From contig JBOEGQ010000004.1 in assembly GCA_050633505.1 (NCBI GenBank), positions 372,001 to 436,000 of the forward strand: a stretch of 64,000 nt of DNA. The letters are read 5' to 3'. Numbering within the stretch: the first letter of the stretch is position 1; every line of letters starts with the position of its first letter. The notes under the pieces were generated by a model, which searched no databases, was not told the origin of the DNA, and worked only from the letters and a program-made list of their open reading frames with translations. Made by a program: the position numbers and the translations under genes. This DNA is from UBA1672 sp050633505 (GTDB taxonomy: Bacteria > Pseudomonadota > Alphaproteobacteria > Micavibrionales > Micavibrionaceae). This document shows positions 1 to 8,790 of this stretch, piece after piece.

Positions 1-34
1 CTTATTATATTCGCAAAAAAATTTGGGGACAATA

Positions 35-679
35 ATGGGGTTATCCGATTGCTTTAATACCAATAATGCAGTTAATCGAATCTGTAATCTGGATTGGGAG
101 AGCTTTAACGAAGATCAAATAGCCAGCGCGGCTTGGATGCTATATTATCTGTCTATTCAATTTCGCAAGAACCTTGAAACGGCAATGGAATTACACCCAA
201 ATGATCCCGCACTGCAGGAATTGGCAACTGAAGAGCTTCATACCGATAATCTTTCCCCCTTCCCAAATATAGCCGAAGAAGGTGAATGCCTTGATCATGA
301 TGAGTTCTTAAAACGAATTATTGATTCCTATCCAATGGAGCAAGAGAAAAAGCAATTTCTAACTGCCCTAGGCAATAAATATCTGGCAGAGCTTTCCCAC
401 ATGCCTGATGAGGCAAAAACGATGCATCTCGTCAGTTTAGAAGATGGCGGAGCCTCACGAATATATCAAAGCATCCTAAATGCACCGACAGAGCAATGGG
501 AATCTAATGAGATGCAAGCCTTTCACCATTTTCTCGAAAAACACGTTGCATTCGACAATCTGGAAGGGGAAGATGCAGGACATGGCGCACTTATCAGAAA
601 GCTCGGTATGGATGATAGTATTGCACCAATGTATGATGTGCTGGCAGATTGCATGGAAGAAGCCATACACTTTGAATAA
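35..679 (+). CDS. Unknown protein, about 214 aa
   Basis: I do not recognise this acidic, largely helical, cytoplasmic-looking protein; it has no signal peptide or membrane segment. An ATG at 35 follows a GGGG-containing ribosome binding site about 6 bases upstream and is preferred over the in-frame TTG at 23. Near the C-terminus a stretch reads HHFLEKHVAFDN followed by GHGAL. This loosely recalls heme-oxygenase-fold iron proteins of the DUF3050 type, which carry a similar E.H.-D-HG pattern, but the match is weak and I do not assign the function. The gene converges on the CCA-adding enzyme with about 28 bp between stop codons, and no hairpin terminator is visible there. Confidence 0.7.
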   Translation: MGLSDCFNTNNAVNRICNLDWESFNEDQIASAAWMLYYLSIQFRKNLETAMELHPNDPALQELATEELHTDNLSPFPNIAEEGECLDHDEFLKRIIDSYPMEQEKKQFLTALGNKYLAELSHMPDEAKTMHLVSLEDGGASRIYQSILNAPTEQWESNEMQAFHHFLEKHVAFDNLEGEDAGHGALIRKLGMDDSIAPMYDVLADCMEEAIHFE

Positions 680-707
680 GGCTCTTTCACCATACATAAT
701 TGGTTAT

Positions 708-1943
708 TTAAACAGTAGAAATACGATTTAAAAGCTCTTGCCGGTTCGGCATAAAATCTTGTTCAATCCAATCATCCTCTATCTTTTCCAGTACCGCCCC
801 GACCTTAGGGCCCTTTTCCACCCCGGCCTTTATAATATCGCCTCCATTTACAGGACAGGTTGGAATGTCCCACCCTTGTACCAACTCCAAAGCACGAGGT
901 GCATAACGGTTCATCACACGATCCTGCACCAGCTCCACCATAAGAACCTGCGCCGTTATATTTCGTCCAAACTTATATATAGAGCGCCGCACAGCCAAGT
1001 CGCATGAAAGGTCAGGCAAGCGCAGTGCACCATCAATGGCCTGCATGTCCTTTATAAAGACCTTAGGGAATAATATATATTTCCCCATCGTCTTAATATT
1101 TGAGAAATCAAAACCGGAAAACGCGAAAAGACGCGATGGTAAGGCTTGCAGACGATATTGTTTTTGAAATCGACATAGAGCAGAAAAATCACCTGCGTCA
1201 TATTCCGCAAATTCAAATTCTTTCAAAACATCATACGAGAACATCGTTTTGATAACATCTTGTGGCGTATCACTCGCCATAATTTTAAAAACTTCCTGTG
1301 TAATACGCTCTTTAGAAAGGCTCTTAATCATATGCGTATTTTCTTCGCACGCCTTTAATCCCGCCTCATCAAAACCATCGGAGTACAGGGCAGAAAAACG
1401 AAAAAAACGTAAAATACGTAGGTGGTCTTCTTCTATACGCTTTTTCGCATCACCAACAAATCGAACACAACGACGATCAAGGTCATCCACACCACATTGA
1501 AGAGGGTCATAAATATTGCCCTGTACATCCATCAATAACGTATTGATCGTAAAATCACGGCGCTGTGCATCAACAGACCAATCAGGCGTATAATCAACAA
1601 CCGCATGCCGCCCATCTGTTTCAACATCACGGCGTAAGGTGGTAATCTCGTATTTATACTCTCCGATAATCGCCGTAACTGTGCCATGTTGCAATCCGGT
1701 TGGAATAACACGAATGCCTTCCTTCTCAAGAATTTGTATCACGTCTTCAGGCAATAGAGGCGTTGCAAGATCAAAGTCCTCAATGTCTTTACCCAACAAT
1801 ACGTTTCTAACGCATCCTCCAACGAACAAGGCCTGTGGCTCTTCCGGTGGAATGTTTCCTTGTAAAATTTCGAACAACTTTTGCGTCTCGGGCGCACGCA
1901 TCCATTGCTCTGGCACTATATGGCGACTAATTTTTAGGGACAT
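708..1943 (-). CDS. cca: CCA tRNA nucleotidyltransferase / poly(A) polymerase family
   Basis: Adds or repairs the 3' CCA end of tRNAs in the cytoplasm. The class II nucleotidyltransferase head is clear: GGCVRNVLLG near residue 43, then DFDLAT with the catalytic acidic pair, the RRDFTINTL motif near residue 130, and the RILRFFRFSA motif near residue 178 that binds nucleotide. The length of 411 residues is normal for the alphaproteobacterial form. It is transcribed divergently from the MoxR operon across an 89-bp gap. Poly(A) polymerase (pcnB) belongs to the same family, and sequence alone does not fully separate the two activities, but the lack of a long basic tail favours the CCA enzyme. Confidence 0.9.
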   Translation of the reverse strand: MSLKISRHIVPEQWMRAPETQKLFEILQGNIPPEEPQALFVGGCVRNVLLGKDIEDFDLATPLLPEDVIQILEKEGIRVIPTGLQHGTVTAIIGEYKYEITTLRRDVETDGRHAVVDYTPDWSVDAQRRDFTINTLLMDVQGNIYDPLQCGVDDLDRRCVRFVGDAKKRIEEDHLRILRFFRFSALYSDGFDEAGLKACEENTHMIKSLSKERITQEVFKIMASDTPQDVIKTMFSYDVLKEFEFAEYDAGDFSALCRFQKQYRLQALPSRLFAFSGFDFSNIKTMGKYILFPKVFIKDMQAIDGALRLPDLSCDLAVRRSIYKFGRNITAQVLMVELVQDRVMNRYAPRALELVQGWDIPTCPVNGGDIIKAGVEKGPKVGAVLEKIEDDWIEQDFMPNRQELLNRISTV

Positions 1944-2032
1944 TTATCTTTTTCGCTTTAAAATCTACATGCAATTCAAATGATAATCCGTATTATATCT
2001 TTACGCGATTCTTTTAGAAAGGGCTAAAACAC

Positions 2033-3001
2033 ATGACGACAGAGCAATTTAAAGCCGCGCAAACCACATTATCAGAGATCAAAGAAGCCATCTCTAGTGT
2101 TGTTATCGGGCAAGATCTTGTTATTGACCAAACAATTGCCACATTATTATCAGGCGGGCATGTGTTACTTGTCGGAGTTCCGGGACTGGCAAAAACCCTT
2201 TTGGTTGAAACAATTGCACAAGTTATGGGGCTTGGTTCCTCCCGTATCCAGTGTACACCTGACCTTATGCCTGCAGACATTCTGGGTTCAGAAGTCTTAG
2301 AAGAAAATGAAAAAGGAAAGCGATCATTCAGGTTCATAGAAGGCCCGGTTTTCACACAGTTCTTTATGGCTGATGAAATAAACCGCGCCTCACCACGAAC
2401 ACAATCCGCCCTTTTACAGGCGATGCAGGAAAAAGAAGTCTCCGTTGCCGGACAGGTGCGCGCTCTGCCCGTTCCGTTTCATGTTCTAGCCACACAAAAC
2501 CCGATTGAACAAGAAGGCACATACCCTCTACCAGAAGCGCAACTCGACCGATTTTTAATGCAAATCAATGTTACCTATCCCAATGCCAAGGCAGAGCGTG
2601 ATATTATTTTAAGCACAACAAATAACGATCGCCATGATATACGCCCGATGATATCTGCCGATGATTTATTATCCCTACAGTTTCTTGTACGTGACATGCC
2701 TGTCGGCGATCAGGTCGTTGATAAGATCCTTAATTTAGTGCGTAGCCTAAGACCTGGTGAAGATGCGCATACATTGGTGAACGAATATGTTACATGGGCA
2801 CCCGGCCCACGTGGTGCACAAGGGCTTATGCTTGCCGCACGCGCACGCGCACTGCTTGAAGGACGCAATGCCCCACTTGACGAGGATGTCATACAATTGG
2901 CCGTTCCGGTGTTAAGACACCGTATGGCCTTAAACTTCAAGGCCAGAAGTCAGAATATCGATCTGGATCATTTGATCACAGAAGTTGCGGAAAGCATTTA
3001 A
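2033..3001 (+). CDS. MoxR-family AAA+ ATPase
   Basis: An AAA+ chaperone-like ATPase thought to remodel or activate partner proteins carrying vWA domains. Walker A reads GVPGLAKT at residues 48-55, Walker B is FMADE at 111-115 followed by INRASPRTQSALL, and a sensor-1 region reads ATQNPIEQEGTYPLPEAQLDRF. The length of 322 residues is typical for the MoxR/RavA group. It is the first gene of a four-gene operon whose later members overlap (DUF58, BatA/DUF4159, vWA-like), the standard genomic partners of this family. A GAAAGG motif about 14 bases upstream is the only Shine-Dalgarno-like sequence. The substrate is not evident from sequence. Confidence 0.93.
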   Translation: MTTEQFKAAQTTLSEIKEAISSVVIGQDLVIDQTIATLLSGGHVLLVGVPGLAKTLLVETIAQVMGLGSSRIQCTPDLMPADILGSEVLEENEKGKRSFRFIEGPVFTQFFMADEINRASPRTQSALLQAMQEKEVSVAGQVRALPVPFHVLATQNPIEQEGTYPLPEAQLDRFLMQINVTYPNAKAERDIILSTTNNDRHDIRPMISADDLLSLQFLVRDMPVGDQVVDKILNLVRSLRPGEDAHTLVNEYVTWAPGPRGAQGLMLAARARALLEGRNAPLDEDVIQLAVPVLRHRMALNFKARSQNIDLDHLITEVAESI

Positions 3002-3021
3002 TAGACATAAGTTTTCATACT

Positions 3022-3918
3022 ATGCCAACAGCCAGTACAATATTAAATCTTCGCCATGATGCCGAACATGCCATATCGGCAATCCCGGATTTGTTTCTGG
3101 CTGCTGAGAAGATCTCCGCGCACATTATGCATGGTACACATGCACAAAGAAAATCAGGAACAGGTGAGCATTTCTGGCAATTCCGTGATTATCAGGAAAC
3201 AGATTCTCCACAAAACATTGATTGGCGCCAATCGGCAAAAAGCGATCACGTCTATATTCGCCAACGCGAACGCCAGAATAGCCGCAAAACCTACCTTTGG
3301 TGCGCCACAGGTAAGTCCATGGCATTTTCTTCACATCCTAAACGGCAAACAAAACAATATACCGCACAGGTTATGACACTCGCCCTTTCGCTTCTTCTGC
3401 AACAGGGAGAAGAACATATCGGACTGTATGGAGATATAAAAACCGGGCGCGGTGAAGACAGGATCAATAAAATCATACATCGATTGGGTGAAGAAACAGA
3501 TCGAGACGCAGTCTTGCCGGACTCTGAATCTTTTTCTCTTCCTGTACATGCATCCCTTATCAGTATAGGTGATTACCTCTCCCCAATCGAAGAAATAGAA
3601 TATAGTTTTTCCAATATTGCACGCAGTGAAGGTAAAAGCCTGATTATTCAAGTTTTAGACCCTGCCGAACTTGATTTGCACTCCCTTAAAGGTCGCATCC
3701 TTTTTGAAGGGCACAGTGAGAATGAAAGTGAACTCATCAATAATGTATCGTCTGTGCAAGATGAATATAAAAAACGCATGCACGACCATATCGAGAAAAT
3801 ACGCTCACTTTGCCTCGCGCATAATTGGCATTACGTATTACATTGCACAGATACCCCGATTGAAAACACAATCAAGCATATATGGACAATGGCACATGAA
3901 CAAAGGGGAAGCGTCTGA
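3022..3918 (+). CDS. DUF58 domain protein of the MoxR operon
   Basis: Cytoplasmic 298-residue protein with the DUF58 signature: GEHFWQFRDYQETDSPQNIDWR followed by S-A and an RQRERQ stretch, at about residues 47-90. The IDWR-x-SA core is the hallmark of the family. DUF58 proteins are usually co-encoded with MoxR and are suspected clients or adaptors in envelope or stress functions; the exact activity is unknown. It lies 20 bp after the MoxR gene, and its stop overlaps the next start in TGATG, which suggests translational coupling. The ribosome binding site is weak. Confidence 0.9.
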   Translation: MPTASTILNLRHDAEHAISAIPDLFLAAEKISAHIMHGTHAQRKSGTGEHFWQFRDYQETDSPQNIDWRQSAKSDHVYIRQRERQNSRKTYLWCATGKSMAFSSHPKRQTKQYTAQVMTLALSLLLQQGEEHIGLYGDIKTGRGEDRINKIIHRLGEETDRDAVLPDSESFSLPVHASLISIGDYLSPIEEIEYSFSNIARSEGKSLIIQVLDPAELDLHSLKGRILFEGHSENESELINNVSSVQDEYKKRMHDHIEKIRSLCLAHNWHYVLHCTDTPIENTIKHIWTMAHEQRGSV

Positions 3919-6692
3919 TGTTTATGTTATCCAACCTCACTTTTATGCAACCTATTATCCTGTTTGGCCTGCTGTCTCTCCCTCTGCTATGGTATATTTT
4001 ACGTGTTACACCGCCGCCGCCAAAGACGCTGTTCTTTCCTGCAACGCGGTTCTTAACAGGGTTATCGGCAGAAGAACAAACACCAAGTCAATCACCATGG
4101 TGGCTATTGCTGCTTCGTCTTATTATGGCCGGACTTGTTATCATTGCACTTGCACGCCCGGTTATAAACGCAGCAGATAAAATCCCCGGACACGGCGATC
4201 TTCGCTTAATCGTTGATAATTCATGGGCCGGTGCACAGCTTTGGGATCAGATACAAAATGCAGGGCAAGAGCTTATCAACCAGGCAGCGCGCGAAGGACG
4301 CGATATTTACATTCTACCAACCACAACATTATCAGGTTCAGAAAACCTTCAACAATATGGCCCATTAATCGGAGCGGATGCCTTATCCATATTACGGGGG
4401 CTCTCCCCTAATTCATGGCCGAGTGATTACGCAAAAATCATCCATACCTTACAGTCAGCAGAAAAAGGAACATCAATACATAGTGTATGGCTATCCCATG
4501 GTTTGGATGAACAAACACAAGCTGGTAAACGACAAAAACTTGTCAAACTTCTTCAAAATCATGGGGGATTGAATTACGTATCGCCTGACAATGCCTTGCT
4601 TCCTTTATTATTACGCCCTGCGACAAAAGTTTTAAAAGCAGAGGATATAGAAAAGCACGGAGATATTCGTATATCCGTTGATGCCCCACCATCTCTAAAG
4701 GAAAGTCTTCATGCCCTTATACAAGTGCATGGAGAGAAGAATATTCTAGATGCGCAAAGCATCGTATTATCCCCCTCTTCCTTATCTGAACAAGTCTTTT
4801 TTGACGTTCCAGACGCCCTTAAAAACAATATTACAAAATTCAAAATATCCTCGCGCAAGGGCGCAGGAGCGATACATATTCTTGACGATCAAAGTAAAAA
4901 GCGCTCTGTCGGTATTGTAACTCCAACCAATGAAAGTAATACAGCCCCACTGATCGAGGCGGCATTTTATATCAAACGCGCCTTAGAACCCTATGCGACT
5001 CTACAGAGCGGAGATTTACCAACCCTTTTACAAAGCGCCCCCTCTGTCATAATCTTGCCTGATATTGCGGCAATGCCAAGTGAAACACTCAATCAACTTG
5101 AACAATGGGTACAAGATGGGGGGCTGCTCTTACGTTTTGCAGGCCCCAATATGGCAAAAAGCCGAACACAACAATTTCTTCTGCCTGTACATTTACGCTC
5201 GGGAGAGCGCTCTCTTTCAGGCACCCTATCATGGGATGACCCGCAAAAAATTGCTCCATTTTCAGAAAACAGTCCGTTTTTCGGCCTTGAGCCCCCCCAA
5301 GACATTCGTATAAAACAACAAATTCTGGCAGATCCGGCGCAAGATTTAGATGGAAAGGTCTGGGCAAGATTAACAGACGGAACACCATTGATCACCGCAA
5401 ATAATAAAGAGCGCGGCCTTATCGTTTTCATTCACACATCGGCCAATGCCGATTGGTCAGACTTTGCATTATCCGGTCTATATGTCTCCATATTAAAGCG
5501 TATTACCCAAATGGCGGGAAATATTCAAAATACGGCTAACACGCAAAACTTCACTACGCTTGACCCGCTCTTGGTCATGGATGGATATGGTAACCTCATC
5601 AGTCCCAAGGCCTATATAAAGCCTATCGCCCCTGCCGATCTACACACATTGATCCCAAGCGCACAACACCCACCTGGCTTATACGGAAACGGAAGCACAA
5701 CATTTGCACTTAATCTTGGCACAAATTTGCCTGCACTCTCTCCGATGAAAAACCTGCCAATCAGCGTAATGAAATCGCATTATGATGATCAATATGAGTT
5801 TTCTTTTATGCCTCACCTTCTCTATGCCGCGCTGATCTTATTTTGCATCGACTGGTTCCTTATGATCTTTATTGTTGGTAACGGTCGCTCTATCCTTCGT
5901 CTAAGAATGACAAAAGCCATCATGATTACATCTATTATCGGCGTATCATGTCTATCGTCTGCATATGCCCAAACGGCGCAAAATGACGTAAAGTACGCAA
6001 AGGGCTTTCATCTGGCTTATATAAAAACCGGAGATCGAACGCTTGATACGCAAACACATAATGGCCTTGAAAATCTTGCCCAAATATTAATGATGCGTAC
6101 ATCTGTGGAACCCGAAGGTGTCGTAGGAATTAATCCGGAGAAAGACACAATGTCATTTTTCCCTGTTATCTACTGGGCCATATCGCCCCATCAAAGAGAG
6201 CCGTCTGACACAGCAATCCGTAATATTCAATCTTATCTGGATCATGGTGGCACGATTATCTTTGATACACGGGATAAAAATCGTTCACAAACAGCAATGA
6301 ATAACACAGAGAATGCAAAAGCCCTGCGTATGGTCACCGCCTCATTGAACATCCCCCCCTTATCCCCTATCCCTGAGGATCATGTCCTATCACGGGCGTT
6401 TTACCTTCTGGATGGCTATCCGGGGCGCTACAAAGATGGCACATTATGGATTGAACAACTAAGCGCCAGTGGTCGTGATAATGTCTCCTCTGTTCTTATC
6501 GGCAGTAATGATTGGGCAGGGTCATGGGCCGATGCACAAATAGCCAGAAACGCATACAACGCGAATGCAACGCAGAGACAGCAAGAATATGCATTCAGAT
6601 TTGGTGTTAATCTGGTCATGTATGCCCTTACGGGGAACTATAAAGCCGATCAGGTGCATATCCCCCACATTCTGGAAAGGTTACATCAATGA
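3918..6692 (+). CDS. BatA-like N-terminal / DUF4159 C-terminal membrane protein
   Basis: A 924-residue inner-membrane protein. The N-terminus has two hydrophobic segments (about 8-28 and 57-80) separated by a short basic loop, the layout of the aerotolerance (BatA-type) N-terminal domain. A long soluble part follows, with a degenerate vWA-like core (IVDNSWAG in place of a full DxSxS metal site). Two more membrane helices occur near 635-685, the second followed by an Ala-x-Ala-like end. The C-terminal 220 residues match DUF4159 in pattern: FHLAYIKTGDR, then FFPVIYWAISPHQ and YLDHGGTIIFDTRD. It overlaps its neighbours by 1 and 4 bases. Function is inferred only as part of the MoxR-DUF58 envelope system. 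Confidence 0.85.
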   Translation: MFMLSNLTFMQPIILFGLLSLPLLWYILRVTPPPPKTLFFPATRFLTGLSAEEQTPSQSPWWLLLLRLIMAGLVIIALARPVINAADKIPGHGDLRLIVDNSWAGAQLWDQIQNAGQELINQAAREGRDIYILPTTTLSGSENLQQYGPLIGADALSILRGLSPNSWPSDYAKIIHTLQSAEKGTSIHSVWLSHGLDEQTQAGKRQKLVKLLQNHGGLNYVSPDNALLPLLLRPATKVLKAEDIEKHGDIRISVDAPPSLKESLHALIQVHGEKNILDAQSIVLSPSSLSEQVFFDVPDALKNNITKFKISSRKGAGAIHILDDQSKKRSVGIVTPTNESNTAPLIEAAFYIKRALEPYATLQSGDLPTLLQSAPSVIILPDIAAMPSETLNQLEQWVQDGGLLLRFAGPNMAKSRTQQFLLPVHLRSGERSLSGTLSWDDPQKIAPFSENSPFFGLEPPQDIRIKQQILADPAQDLDGKVWARLTDGTPLITANNKERGLIVFIHTSANADWSDFALSGLYVSILKRITQMAGNIQNTANTQNFTTLDPLLVMDGYGNLISPKAYIKPIAPADLHTLIPSAQHPPGLYGNGSTTFALNLGTNLPALSPMKNLPISVMKSHYDDQYEFSFMPHLLYAALILFCIDWFLMIFIVGNGRSILRLRMTKAIMITSIIGVSCLSSAYAQTAQNDVKYAKGFHLAYIKTGDRTLDTQTHNGLENLAQILMMRTSVEPEGVVGINPEKDTMSFFPVIYWAISPHQREPSDTAIRNIQSYLDHGGTIIFDTRDKNRSQTAMNNTENAKALRMVTASLNIPPLSPIPEDHVLSRAFYLLDGYPGRYKDGTLWIEQLSASGRDNVSSVLIGSNDWAGSWADAQIARNAYNANATQRQQEYAFRFGVNLVMYALTGNYKADQVHIPHILERLHQ

Positions 6693-8788
6693 CAAAAGGC
6701 CTTTCAACATCATTGCACTTTGCACCATTTCTTGAACCACTATGGCTGAGCGTTATTTGCGTATTCGGACTTGGCCTTCTGGTTTTTTCGGTTCTTGCCT
6801 ATAAACGCTCTATTCTACCGCGTGGTTTATGTTTCACTGTGTTTATGATTATTCTTCTTAATCCTTCACTGTTGAAAGAAGAACGCGAATATATCAAGGA
6901 CGTTGCAACCATCGTCGTCGATCGAAGCCATAGCCAAAACATGGGAAAGCGCGAAGAGCGTACAAACAATGCGTTGGCCTACCTTCGTCAAACTATTGAT
7001 GTGTCACAACAATTCGAAATAAGAGTAATTGAAGCCCCACAGGGAAACGATATACAAAACAGAACCGATTTGTTTTCAGCCTTGGATCAGAACCTGTCTG
7101 ACATCCCACAAAGCCGTAGAGCCGGCGTTATATTCATTACAGATGGACAAATCCATGATGTCCCAAAAGATGAGCGATTATATACACGATATGGCCCTGT
7201 TCACGCATTTTTAAGCGGTGAGAAAAAAGAAAAGGACAGGCAGTTAAAGATCCTAAATGCGCCTGCATATGGATTGGTTGGAAAAGACGTTACAGTCTCT
7301 TTCCTTGTTGAGGATACAAAGAATATCAATCAAAAATACGCCGAGGTAACCGTAACATTCCATGATGGTAGCAAACGCCATATGTCTGTTCCGGTAAATA
7401 CAGAACAAAGCATTAATTTGCCCTTGGAACACCCGTCGCAAAACATCATTTCCCTTGAAACAAATGCAGTGAAAGATGAACTTACACGCGCCAATAACAA
7501 GAGCGCCTTGATAATCAATGGCGTTCGTGACCGGCTAAAGGTTCTTTTGGTATCTGGTGTTCCTCATTCGGGAGAGCGAACATGGCGAGATCTTCTTACG
7601 TCTGATCCCGGTGTTGATCTTGTTCACTTTACCATTCTACGTGAGCCTCAAAAACGTGACTATACCCCCGATAGTGAGCTATCCCTGATCGCATTTCCGT
7701 TTCGTGAACTTTTTGAGATAAAGCTTTACGATTTTGATCTCATTATTTTTGACCGTTATAAAGTCAACAACATCCTACCATCCCGATACTTTGATAATAT
7801 TGCACGATATGTTGAAGAAGGTGGTGCATTTCTGGCTGCGACAGGCCCCAACTTCGCAACCAAGCGCTCTATCTATCGTACATCTTTGAAGAATATCTTA
7901 CCGGGAAAACCGAATGAAACTGTAGAAGAACGCCCCTACACCCCGACATTAACAAATCTCGGCGGGCAGCATCCTGTCTCACAAAGTATAATTTGGAACA
8001 ATAAAACGGTAACACCGAACACAACACCGGAATGGGGGAAATGGCTTCGGTACATTGATGTAGATGTTGAAAATGGTGACATTTTGATGAACGGCCCGAA
8101 CAGCCGTCCTTTGCTTATACTTGATCGGGTTGGAGAAGGCCGGGTTGCCCAACTGTCAAGTGACCATATATGGCTATGGTCGCGCGGATATGACGGAGGC
8201 GGGCCACATTCCGAATTACTACGCCGTATTGTACATTGGCTTATGAAAGAACCTGAATTAGATGAAAGCAGCCTGAATGTGCATGTCCATAAAAATACCA
8301 TCACCATCAAAAAACAGATTTATAAGCAAAATACCGATGAAACAATTGCGATGACCACACCAGAGGGGGAGCAATCACTCCTTACCTTGAAACCGGATAA
8401 TTACGGCACAGTTTCGCATAAAGTGCGCGCTGATCAGCTGGGCATATACACTTTTTCGGATACAAACGGGGGACGCAAATTTGCCATTATTGGAGAGCTA
8501 GACCCACCTGAATTACGTGGCATCAAAACAACGGACGAGAAACTATCCCCCCTTATAGAAGAAACAAGCGGTGCGACAATCTGGTTAAGTGATGTAAAAC
8601 ACCCGACTTTTAAAAGCTATGCCAGTGCCAATCGCTATGGTGGTTCGGACTGGTTCGCGTTAAAACGAAATCAGGATTACAACGTGACAAGCGTTAAGAA
8701 CATCACGTTGCTTCCCGAATGGGTATCAATGCTTTTGCTTTTATCTGCACTTATCGGGTTATGGTGGTTTGAAGGACGTAAGGTATAG
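6689..8788 (+). CDS. Membrane protein with vWA-like and glutamine-amidotransferase-like regions
   Basis: Last gene of the MoxR operon, 699 residues, starting in an ATGA overlap with the previous gene. Two membrane helices lie near residues 12-32 and 40-58. A vWA-type region follows, with an intact DxSxS metal-site motif (VVDRSHSQN) near residue 76 and GVIFITDGQ near residue 150. A middle section (KVLLVSGVPHSGERTWR, then a glycine-rich FLAATGPNF stretch) resembles the class I glutamine amidotransferase-like fold found in these operons. A single helix near 676-692 ends the protein, followed by FEGRKV. It would display a large periplasmic or cytoplasmic sensor next to MoxR; the role is inferred from context. 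Confidence 0.82.
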   Translation: MTKGLSTSLHFAPFLEPLWLSVICVFGLGLLVFSVLAYKRSILPRGLCFTVFMIILLNPSLLKEEREYIKDVATIVVDRSHSQNMGKREERTNNALAYLRQTIDVSQQFEIRVIEAPQGNDIQNRTDLFSALDQNLSDIPQSRRAGVIFITDGQIHDVPKDERLYTRYGPVHAFLSGEKKEKDRQLKILNAPAYGLVGKDVTVSFLVEDTKNINQKYAEVTVTFHDGSKRHMSVPVNTEQSINLPLEHPSQNIISLETNAVKDELTRANNKSALIINGVRDRLKVLLVSGVPHSGERTWRDLLTSDPGVDLVHFTILREPQKRDYTPDSELSLIAFPFRELFEIKLYDFDLIIFDRYKVNNILPSRYFDNIARYVEEGGAFLAATGPNFATKRSIYRTSLKNILPGKPNETVEERPYTPTLTNLGGQHPVSQSIIWNNKTVTPNTTPEWGKWLRYIDVDVENGDILMNGPNSRPLLILDRVGEGRVAQLSSDHIWLWSRGYDGGGPHSELLRRIVHWLMKEPELDESSLNVHVHKNTITIKKQIYKQNTDETIAMTTPEGEQSLLTLKPDNYGTVSHKVRADQLGIYTFSDTNGGRKFAIIGELDPPELRGIKTTDEKLSPLIEETSGATIWLSDVKHPTFKSYASANRYGGSDWFALKRNQDYNVTSVKNITLLPEWVSMLLLLSALIGLWWFEGRKV

Positions 8789-8790
8789 GA